A stretch of DNA of 64,000 nucleotides from Antedon bifida (taxonomy: Eukaryota; Echinodermata; Crinoidea; Comatulida; Antedonidae), in the NCBI GenBank assembly GCA_963402885.1, contig OY727100.1:6559501-6623500 (forward strand), written 5' to 3'. The stretch's first letter is position 1. Every line of letters starts with the position of its first letter. Below, piece by piece: positions 13,114 through 21,697 of the stretch. The notes beneath the pieces were generated by a model that was not told where the DNA came from, made no database searches, and was given only the letters and a program-made list of their open reading frames with translations. The translations under genes and the position numbers were made by a program.

Positions 13114-16100
13114 CGTTTTAGACCATTTTGAGCATTTCGATAAAACTTTTCACACAAAACATCAAAGTGTACAGAATAGCTTCAAATCGCATTTGGAGAC
13201 GTTTTAGACCATTTTGAGCATTTCGATAAAACTTTTCACACAAAAACATCAAAGAGCACAGAATAGCTTCAAATCGCATTTGGAGACGTTTTAGACCATT
13301 TTGTGATTTTCGAAAAAACTTGTTAACATAAAAACACCAAAGAGCTAAGAATATCTTCAAATCGCATTTGGAGACGTTTTAGACCATTTTGTGCATTTCG
13401 ATGAAACTTTGTTACACAAAAACATCAAAGTGCTTAAAATCACATTTGGAGACGTTTTAGACCATTTTGAGCATTTCGATAAAACTTTTCACACAAAAAC
13501 AGCAAAGTGCACAAAATAGCTTAATATGGTATTTGAAAACGTTTTAGACCATTTTGAGCATTTAGACAAAACTTTTTGATACTAAACATAAAAGTGTACA
13601 GAATAGCTTCAAATCGCATTTGGAGACGTTTTAAACCATTTTTTGATTTTCGAACAAACTTGTTAACATAAAAACTCCAAAGCGCTTAGAATAGCTTCAA
13701 ATCGCATTTGGAGACGTTTTAGACCATTTTATGATTTTCGAAAAAACTTGTTAACATAAAAATACCAAAGTTTTAAGAATAGCTTCAAATCGCATTTGGA
13801 GATGTTTTAGACCATTTTGTGCATTTCGATGAAACTTGGTTACACAAAAACATCAAAGTGCTTAAAATCACATTAGAAACCGTTTTAGACCATTTTGAGC
13901 ATTTCGATAAAACTTTTCACACAAAACATCAAAGTGTACAGAATAGCTTCAAATCGCATTTGGAGACGTTTTAGACAATTTTGAACATTTCGACAAAACT
14001 TTTTCACACAAAACATCAAAGTGTACAGAATAGCTTCAAATCGCATTTGGAGACGTTTTAGACCATTTTGTGATTTTCGAAAAAACTTGTTAACATAAAA
14101 ACACCAAAGTGCTTAGAATAGCTTCAAATCTCATTTGGAGACGTTTTAGACCATTTTGTGCATTTCGATGAAACTTGGTTACAGAAAAACATCTAAGTGC
14201 TTAAAATCACATTAGAAACCGTTTTAGACCATTTTGAGCATTTCGATAAAACTTTTCACACAAAACATCCAAGTGTACAGAATAGCTTCAAATCGCATTT
14301 GGAGACGTTTTAGACCATTTTGTGATTTTCGAAAAAACTTGTTACCATAAAAACACCAAAGAGCTAAGAATATCTTCAAATCGCATTTGGAGACGTTTTA
14401 GACCATTTTGTGCATTTCGATGAAACTCTGTTACACAAAAACATCAAAGTGCTTAAAATCACATTTGAAACCGTTTTAAACCATTTTGAGCATTTCGATA
14501 AAACTTTTCACACAAAAACAGCAAAGTGCACAAAATAGCTTAATATGGTATTTGAAAACGTTTTAGACCATTTTGAGCATTTCGATAAAACTTTTCACAC
14601 AAAAACATCAAAGAGCACAAAATAGCTTAATATCGTATTTAAAAACGTTTTAGACCATTTTGAACATTTCGACAAAACTTTTTCACACAAAACATCGCAG
14701 TGTACAGAATAGCTTCAAATCGCATTTGGAGACGTTTCAGACCATTTTGTGATTTTCGAAAAAACTTGTTAACATAAAAACACCAAAGTGCTTAGAATAG
14801 CTTCAAATCGCATTTGAAGACGTTTTAGACCATTTTGTGCATTTCGATGAAACTTGGTTACACAAAAACATCAAAGTGCTTAAAATCACATTAGAAACCG
14901 TTTTAGACCATTTTGAGCATTTCGATAAAACTTTTCACACAAAAACATCAAAGAGCACAAAATAGCTTAATATCGTATTTGAAAACGTTTTAGACCATTT
15001 TGAGCATTTCGACAAAACTTTTTCATACTAAACATCAAAGTGTACAGAATAGCTTCAAATCGCATTTGGAGACGTTTTAGACAATTTTGAGCATTTCGAT
15101 AAAACTTTTCACACAAAAACATCAGAGAACACAAAATAGCTTAATATCGTATTTAAAAACGTTTTAGACCATTTTGAGCATTTCAACAAAACTTTTCACA
15201 CAAAACATCAAAGTGTACAGAATAGCTTCAAATCGCATTTGGAGACGTTTTAGACCATTTTGTGATTGTCGAAAAAACTTGTTAACATAAAAACACCAAA
15301 GAGCTAAGAATATCTTCAAATCGCATTTGGAGACGTTTTAGACCATTTTGTGCATTTCGATGAAACTTTGTTACACAAAAACATCAAAGTGCTTAAAATC
15401 ACATTTGGAGACGTTTTAAACTATTTTGAGCATTTCGATAAAACTTTTCACACAAAAACAGCAAAGTGCACAAAATAGCTTATTATGGTATTTGAAAACG
15501 TTTTAGACCATTTTGAGCATTTTGAGAAAACTTTTTCACACAAAATTTCAAAGTGTACAGAATAGCTTCAAATCGCATTAGAAAACGTTTTAGACCATTT
15601 TGAGCATTTCAATAAAACTTTTCACACGAAAACATCAATGTGCACAAAAGAGCTTAATATGGTATTTAAAAATGTTTTAAACCATTTTGAGCATTTCGTT
15701 AAAACTTTTCACACAAAAACATCAAAGTGTACAGAATAGCTTCAAATCGCATTTGGAGACGTTTAAACCATTTTGTGATTTTTGAAAAAACTTGTTAACA
15801 TAAAAACACCAAAGTGCTAAGAATAGCTTCAAATCGCATTTGGAGACGTTTTAGACCATTTTGTGATTTTCGAAAAAACTTGTTGACATAAAAACACCAA
15901 AGTGCTAAGAATAGCTTCAAATCGCATTTGGAGACGTTTTAGACCATTTTGTAATTTTCGAAAAAACTAGTTAACATAAAAACACCAAAGTGCTAAGAAT
16001 AGCTTCAAATCGCATTTGGAGACGTTTTAAACCATTTTGTGATTTTCGAAAAAACTTGTTAACATAAAAACACCAAAGTGCTTAGAATAGCTTCAAATCG

Positions 16101-16654
16101 CATTTGGAGACGTTTTAGACCATTTTGTGCATTTCGATGAAACTTGGTTACACAAAAACATCAAAGTGCTTAAAATCACATTTGAAACCGTTTTAGACCA
16201 TTTTGAGCATTTCGATAAAACTTTTCACACAAAAACAGCAAAGTGCACAAAATAGCTTAATATGGTATTTGAAAACGTTTTAGACCATTTTGAGCATTTC
16301 GACAAAACTTTTTCATACTAAACATCAAAGTGTACAGAATAGCTTCAAATCGCATTTGGAGACGTTTTAGACCATTTTGTGATTTTCGAAAAAACTTGTT
16401 AACATAAAAACTACTAAGTGCTTAGAATAGCTTCAAATCGCATTTGGAGACGTTTTAGACCATTTTATGATTTTCGAAAAAACTTGTTAACATAAAAATA
16501 CCAAAGTTCTAAGAATAGCTTCAAATCGCATTTGGAGACGTTTTAGACCATTTTGTGCATTTCGATGAAACTTGGTTACACAAAAACATCAAAGTGCTTA
16601 AAATCAAAATAGAAACCGTTTTAGACCATTTTGAGCATTTCGATAAAACTTTTC

Positions 16655-16658
16655 ACAC
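16655..16658. other. Target-site duplication, left copy (ACAC)
   Basis: Last four bases of satellite before the insertion. The empty site reads TTTTCACACAAAAACATC; the left border keeps TTTTCACAC and the right border starts again with ACACAAAAAC. Confidence 0.65.
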
Positions 16659-16673
16659 TGGTACTGGTACTGG
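16659..16673 (-). repeat. Simple-repeat 3' tail of the retroelement
   Basis: TGGTACTGGTACTGG on the plus strand, i.e. CCAGTACCAGTACCA at the element's 3' end, two and a half copies of a 6-bp unit. It abuts the target sequence directly and marks the priming site of cDNA synthesis. The mirror copy is at 18061-18075. Confidence 0.8.
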
Positions 16674-16843
16674 TTCAAATAACCGTCTCACAGAGACATC
16701 TGGTAGCCATTGACTTAAAGTTGGCATTTGGATGTGTTACTTTTAAATGTAGGCCTACAGTATGAGAGTGACTACTACCAAATTACACAGTCTCAAAACA
16801 ACTTATAAACAGTTCATATATACAGTTAAAACATTGCTGGGAA
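16659..16843 (-). other. Retroelement 3' UTR
   Basis: The 185 bp between the stop codon and the insertion border form a short 3' UTR, read right to left. It has no long poly(A) and ends in a short simple repeat. A brief 3' UTR with a microsatellite-like end is usual for RTE elements and supports the assignment. This UTR is also present inverted at 17891-18075. Confidence 0.75.
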
Positions 16844-17814
16844 TTATAAATTTCTGTTGAAGCAGGCTCTAATGAAGTTGCATCTAGTAAGTTGACTTTG
16901 TTGTACAACTCTATCAAGTATTGATGGTATCTTCCGACCTCTTCGTTTACTTTGGGTTGTGTGAAAAGTAAGAATTTTTGTAGGATCTTCATTTTCTTTT
17001 CTAATTACATGTCCGATCCAGTTGAATTGTTGCTTGTAGACATATTCTTCTAGCGGTTGACAGCCAGTAATTTTGTAGAGATCGTCATTATCAATAACGT
17101 AACGCCAGTCTATATAGTTTTCATCTGTTTCTTCATCTGAGGATATGTCTACATGGTTTGGTGGGCAGACTCTTTGAAAGCCATTCACTAGCATTCTTCT
17201 TAGGAAGGTTTTGTATGTTGTGCTAAGTTTGGACATTTCACTTCCTGTTGCCCTCCAAGCATGGCAACCATAGGTGAGTCTACTCCTAACTAGACCATTA
17301 AGAAACATCATTCTTGTTTGTAAGTGGATCGTTCTGTTGGTAAGCAATGCTCTATTCTCTGCAAATGCTCCTTTGGCTGAATTGATTCTGTATTTTACTT
17401 CTTGATCTCCAATATGAACATCATTGTAGGTAGCCCATACACCAAGGTATCTAAAGTGTGTTACGTTGTTAATGTGTACGCCGCCAATTTGTATGATGCA
17501 TCTTGGGTATTCTTCAACTTCCTCTTTCCAGTTCCATATAATGGTTTCTGTTTTGGGGGCACTAATTCTTAGACCAAATTCCAGACAAACTTTATTCAAG
17601 ATGTTCACAATGGTTTGCAGTTCTTCTTGTGACCAGGAGCTTACAGCAAAGTCATCAGCATAGCCACTTTCAAAGTCGTCATAGATGCCCCTTGATGGTG
17701 CTTTACGTCTTTGAGCACGATTTGTAGCTTCAATAGGAATTAGGTATTGTATCATTAGGCCATCCAAACTAGCATCTTTACAGCGTTGTTTGAACACTCT
17801 AATAACGTAATCAA
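16844..17814 (-). pseudogene. Reverse transcriptase, C-terminal fragment of an RTE-like non-LTR retrotransposon
   Basis: An open frame of 323 authentic codons ends in TAA at 16844. It encodes the polymerase core and C-terminal region of a LINE reverse transcriptase. The catalytic YADD is encoded at 17651-17662. Downstream are an LEFGLRIS/KTE segment (palm), an FRYLGVW motif, a basic helix (EVKYRINSAKGAF), RSRLTYGCHAWR and a C-terminal RRGRKIPSILDRV, the order seen in RTE-type enzymes. The endonuclease and the fingers part of the polymerase are missing, so the copy is 5'-truncated and cannot act alone. No stop or frameshift interrupts what remains, suggesting a recent insertion. The open frame runs on to 17842, but those first nine codons (TTG start) come from the inverted arm and are not part of the protein. 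RTE assignment is by motif layout only; a related clade is possible. Confidence 0.85.
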
Positions 17815-18075
17815 ACTTGATAGAGTTGTACAACAAAGTCAACTTACTAGATGCAACTTCATTAGAGCCTGCTTCAACAGAAATTTATAATTCCCAGCAA
17901 TGTTTTAACTGTATATATGAACTGTTTATAAGTTGTTTTGAGACTGTGTAATTTGGTAGTAGTCACTCTCATACTGTAGGCCTACATTTAAAAGTAACAC
18001 ATCCAAATGCCAACTTTAAGTCAATGGCTACCAGATGTCTCTGTGAGACGGTTATTTGAACCAGTACCAGTACCA
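17815..18075 (+). pseudogene. Inverted duplicate of the retroelement 3' end
   Basis: A second copy of the element's last 261 bp, here in plus orientation. It carries the last 24 reverse transcriptase codons (from 17816, beginning LDRVVQQ) with the TAA stop at 17888-17890, the whole 3' UTR and the CCAGTA tail. It has no upstream coding part and is a by-product of the fold-back. Confidence 0.85.
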
Positions 18076-18419
18076 GTGTGAAAAGTTTTATCGAAATGCT
18101 CAAAATGGTCTAAAACGGTTTCTATTTTGATTTTAAGCACTTTGATGTTTTTGTGTAACCAAGTTTCATCGAAATGCACAAAATGGTCTAAAACGTCTCC
18201 AAATGCGATTTGAAGCTATTCTTAGAACTTTGGTATTTTTATGTTAACAAGTTTTTTCGAAAATCATAAAATGGTCTAAAACGTCTCCAAATGCGATTTG
18301 AAGCTATTCTAAGCACTTAGTAGTTTTTATGTTAACAAGTTTTTTCGAAAATCACAAAATGGTCTAAAACGTCTCCAAATGCGATTTGAAGCTATTCTGT
18401 ACACTTTGATGTTTAGTAT
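18076..18419 (-). repeat. Inverted satellite segment
   Basis: The only part of the window where the satellite runs in the opposite orientation. It is the reverse complement of 16315-16658 and keeps that locus's rare variants (AAATCAAAATAG, ATACCAAAGTTCTAAG, AACTACTAAG), so it was copied from the immediate left flank or from the same position in another unit. Its outer edge lies mid-monomer. Confidence 0.9.
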
Positions 18420-18420
18420 T

Positions 18421-18424
18421 ACAC
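18421..18424. other. Target-site duplication, right copy (ACAC)
   Basis: The four bases repeat 16655-16658 and open the restored satellite. The preceding T (18420) matches neither the empty site (C) nor the palindrome (G) and looks like junction filler. With only four low-complexity bases, chance microhomology cannot be excluded. Confidence 0.6.
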
Positions 18425-19147
18425 AAAAACATCAAAGAGCACAAAATAGCTTAATATCGTATTTAAAAACGTTTTAGACCATTTTGAACATTTCGACAAA
18501 ACTTTTTCACACAAAACATCAAAGTGTACAGAATAGCTTCAAATCGCATTTGGAGACGTTTTAGACCATTTTGTGATTTTCGAAAAAACTTGTTAACATA
18601 AAAACACCAAAGTCCTTAGAATAGCTTCAAATCGCATTTGGAGACGTTTTAGACCATTTTGTGCATTTCGATGAAACTTTGTTACACAAAAACATCAAAG
18701 TGCTTAAAATCACATTTGGAGACGTTTTAGACCATTTTGAGCATTTCGATAAAACTTTTCACACAAAACATCAAAGTGTACAGAATAGCTTCAAATCGCA
18801 TTTGGAGACGTTTTAGACAATTTTGAGCATTTCGATAAAACTTTTCACACAAAAACATCAAAGAGCACAAAATAGCTTAATATCGTATTTAAAAACGTTT
18901 TAGACCATTTTGAGCATTTCAACAAAACTTTTCACACAAAACATCAAAGTGTACAGAATAGCTTCAAATCGCATTTGGAGACGTTTTAGACCATTTTGTG
19001 ATTTTCGAAAAAACTTGTTAACATAAAAACACCAAAGAGCTAAGAATATCTTCAAATCGCATTTGGAGACGTTTTAGACCATTTTGTGCATTTCGATGAA
19101 ACTTTGTTACACAAAAACATCAAAGTGCTTAAAATCACATTAGAAAC

Positions 19148-21697
19148 CGTTTTAGACCATTTTGAGCATTTCGATAAAACTTTTCACACAAAACATCAAA
19201 GTGTACAGAATAGCTTCAAATCGCATTTGGAGACGTTTTAGACCATTTTGAGCATTTCGATAAAACTTTTCACACAAAAACATCAAAGAGCACAGAATAG
19301 CTTCAAATCGCATTTGGAGACGTTTTAGACCATTTTGTGATTTTCGAAAAAACTTGTTAACATAAAAACACCAAAGAGCTAAGAATATCTTCAAATCGCA
19401 TTTGGAGACGTTTTAGACCATTTTGTGCATTTCGATGAAACTTTGTTACACAAAAACATCAAAGTGCTTAAAATCACATTTGGAGACGTTTTAGACCATT
19501 TTGAGCATTTCGATAAAACTTTTCACACAAAAACAGCAAAGTGCACAAAATAGCTTAATATGGTATTTGAAAACGTTTTAGACCATTTTGAGCATTTAGA
19601 CAAAACTTTTTGATACTAAACATAAAAGTGTACAGAATAGCTTCAAATCGCATTTGGAGACGTTTTAAACCATTTTTTGATTTTCGAACAAACTTGTTAA
19701 CATAAAAACTCCAAAGCGCTTAGAATAGCTTCAAATCGCATTTGGAGACGTTTTAGACCATTTTATGATTTTCGAAAAAACTTGTTAACATAAAAATACC
19801 AAAGTTTTAAGAATAGCTTCAAATCGCATTTGGAGATGTTTAAGACCATTTTGTGCATTTCGATGAAACTTGGTTACACAAAAACATCAAAGTGCTTAAA
19901 ATCACATTAGAAACCGTTTTAGACCATTTTGAGCATTTCGATAAAACTTTTCACACAAAACATCAAAGTGTACAGAATAGCTTCAAATCGCATTTGGAGA
20001 CGTTTTAGACAATTTTGAACATTTCGACAAAACTTTTTCACACAAAACATCAAAGTGTACAGAATAGCTTCAAATCGCATTTGGAGACGTTTTAGACCAT
20101 TTTGTGATTTTCGAAAAAACTTGTTAACATAAAAACACCAAAGTGCTTAGAATAGCTTCAAATCTCATTTGGAGACGTTTTAGACCATTTTGTGCATTTC
20201 GATGAAACTTGGTTACAGAAAAACATCTAAGTGCTTAAAATCACATTAGAAACCGTTTTAGACCATTTTGAGCATTTCGATAAAACTTTTCACACAAAGC
20301 ATCCAAGTGTACAGAATAGCTTCAAATCGCATTTGGAGACGTTTTAGACCATTTTGTGATTTTCGAAAAAACTTGTTACCATAAAAACACCAAAGAGCTA
20401 AGAATATCTTCAAATCGCATTTGGAGACGTTTTAGACCATTTTGTGCATTTCGATGAAACTCTGTTACACAAAAACATCAAAGTGCTTAAAATCACATTT
20501 GAAACCGTTTTAAACCATTTTGAGCATTTCGATAAAACTTTTCACACAAAAACAGCAAAGTGCACAAAATAGCTTAATATGGTATTTGAAAACGTTTTAG
20601 ACCATTTTGAGCATTTCGATAAAACTTTTCACACAAAAACATCAAAGAGCACAAAATAGCTTAATATCGTATTTAAAAACGTTTTAGACCATTTTGAACA
20701 TTTCGACAAAACTTTTTCACACAAAACATCGCAGTGTACAGAATAGCTTCAAATCGCATTTGGAGACGTTTTAGACCATTTTGTGATTTTCGAAAAAACT
20801 TGTTAACATAAAAATACCAAAGTTCTAAGAATAGCTTCAAATCGCATTTGGAGACGTTTTAGACCATTTTGTGCATTTCGATGAAACTTGGTTACACAAA
20901 AACATCAAAGTGCTTAAAATCAAAATAGAAACCGTTTTAGACCATTTTGAGCATTTCGATAAAACTTTTCACACAAAAACATCAAAGAGCACAAAATAGC
21001 TTAATATCGTATTTAAAAACGTTTTAGACCATTTTGAACATTTCGACAAAACTTTTTCACACAAAACATCAAAGTGTACAGAATAGCTTCAAATCGCATT
21101 TGGAGACGTTTTAGACCATTTTGTGATTTTCGAAAAAACTTGTTAACATAAAAACACCAAAGTCCTTAGAATAGCTTCAAATCGCATTTGGAGACGTTTT
21201 AGACCATTTTGTGCATTTCGATGAAACTTTGTTACACAAAAACATCAAAGTGCTTAAAATCACATTTGGAGACGTTTTAGACCATTTTGAGCATTTCGAT
21301 AAAACTTTTCACACAAAACATCAAAGTGTACAGAATAGCTTCAAATCGCATTTGGAGACGTTTTAGACAATTTTGAGCATTTCGATAAAACTTTTCACAC
21401 AAAAACATCAAAGAGCACAAAATAGCTTAATATCGTATTTAAAAACGTTTTAGACCATTTTGAGCATTTCAACAAAACTTTTCACACAAAACATCAAAGT
21501 GTACAGAATAGCTTCAAATCGCATTTGGAGACGTTTTAGACCATTTTGTGATTTTCGAAAAAACTTGTTAACATAAAAACACCAAAGAGCTAAGAATATC
21601 TTCAAATCGCATTTGGAGACGTTTTAGACCATTTTGTGCATTTCGATGAAACTTTGTTACACAAAAACATCAAAGTGCTTAAAATCACATTAGAAAC
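19148..21697. repeat. HOR unit 5 with 1,544-bp internal deletion
   Basis: Follows unit 1 (offset 18,821) up to about 20770, then continues as the part of unit 1 near 3534 (AAAATACCAAAGTTC at 20811). The loss is 1,544 bp, 18 monomers, exactly the length difference from unit 1. The break lies inside a D monomer whose head combines features of both parents, as expected from unequal exchange between homologous monomers. Confidence 0.85.

Larger units (their letters stand above)
1..16658. repeat. Satellite array, left segment
   Basis: Continuous tandem array of 78-88 bp monomers, nearly all opening with a head close to CGTTTTAGACCATTTT. Three classes alternate: G, D and C (see the representative block at 327-665). 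There is no gap, gene or unrelated sequence in this stretch. All monomers lie in one orientation. Open frames that appear on the minus strand are repeat-derived. The segment holds HOR units 1-3 and most of unit 4, and stops abruptly after TTTTCACAC where the retroelement insertion begins. A centromeric or pericentromeric location is plausible from the hierarchical organisation, but nothing in the sequence proves it. Confidence 0.97.
16315..16919 (+). repeat. Inverted repeat, left arm (605 bp)
   Basis: Position i pairs with 34734 minus i in the right arm. Symmetry holds from 16315/18419 to 16919/17815; the next bases mismatch at both ends (16314/18420 and 16920/17814). I saw no mismatch along the arm. 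It comprises 344 bp of ordinary satellite (16315-16658) and 261 bp of retroelement 3' end (16659-16919). Because the symmetry continues into host satellite, the arm is not a transposon terminal repeat. Confidence 0.9.
17815..18419 (-). repeat. Inverted repeat, right arm (605 bp)
   Basis: Reverse complement of 16315-16919, separated from it by an 895-bp spacer that holds the reverse transcriptase fragment. The outer end stops inside a G monomer at GTTTAGTAT, followed by one T and then direct-orientation satellite. Confidence 0.9.
16659..18424 (-). mobile_element. 5'-truncated, fold-back RTE-like LINE insertion (1,766 bp)
   Basis: Non-satellite DNA starts right after TTTTCACAC and satellite resumes with ACACAAAAAC at 18421, giving a 4-bp ACAC repeat at the ends. 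The matching position in the other super-unit copy (about 61669/61670) is uninterrupted, and the unit lengths differ by exactly 1,766 bp. In order: element body on the minus strand (16659-17814), an inverted copy of the element's 3' end (17815-18075), inverted flanking satellite (18076-18419) and one untemplated T (18420). The element's 3' end is at the left, so cDNA would have been primed from the plus-strand 3' end at 16658. The structure fits target-primed reverse transcription followed by snap-back copying. An assembly artefact is less likely because both borders meet at the same target site. Confidence 0.85.
13114..19147. repeat. HOR unit 4, split by retroelement insertion
   Basis: The unit spans 6,034 bp, which is 4,268 bp of satellite plus the 1,766-bp insertion at 16659-18424. 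The satellite part equals the length of unit 15 (58125-62392), which is its empty-site counterpart. Relative to unit 1 it has two extra G monomers near 14900-15090 (one ending CGTATTTGAAAA, one with CATACTAAACATC). Confidence 0.9.

Noticed and set aside
1-16658. CRISPR-like alternation of a conserved head and variable part
   Set aside because: The parts between conserved heads are themselves repeats of three classes, not unique spacers; there are no cas genes and the element context is eukaryotic.
16783-16992. Minus-strand 69-residue open frame
   Set aside because: Overlaps the reverse transcriptase C-terminus and 3' UTR in another frame; the 16844-17814 frame carries the family motifs.
17466-17663. 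Plus-strand 65-residue open frame
   Set aside because: Antisense shadow of the reverse transcriptase coding region; no recognisable domain.
17815-17842. Apparent N-terminus (nine codons from a TTG) of the reverse transcriptase frame
   Set aside because: These bases belong to the inverted arm; the element's own sequence begins at 17814, so the extension is fortuitous.
16659-18075. DNA transposon or foldback element with long terminal inverted repeats
   Set aside because: The inverted repeat continues a further 344 bp into host satellite and one arm encodes the end of a LINE reverse transcriptase, so the arms are not terminal repeats of an element.
16315-18424. Pure assembly or amplification chimera as explanation of the palindrome
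   Set aside because: Not excluded, but less likely: the satellite resumes at the exact empty-site position with an ACAC duplication, and the spacer is 895 bp, unlike typical fold-back read artefacts.
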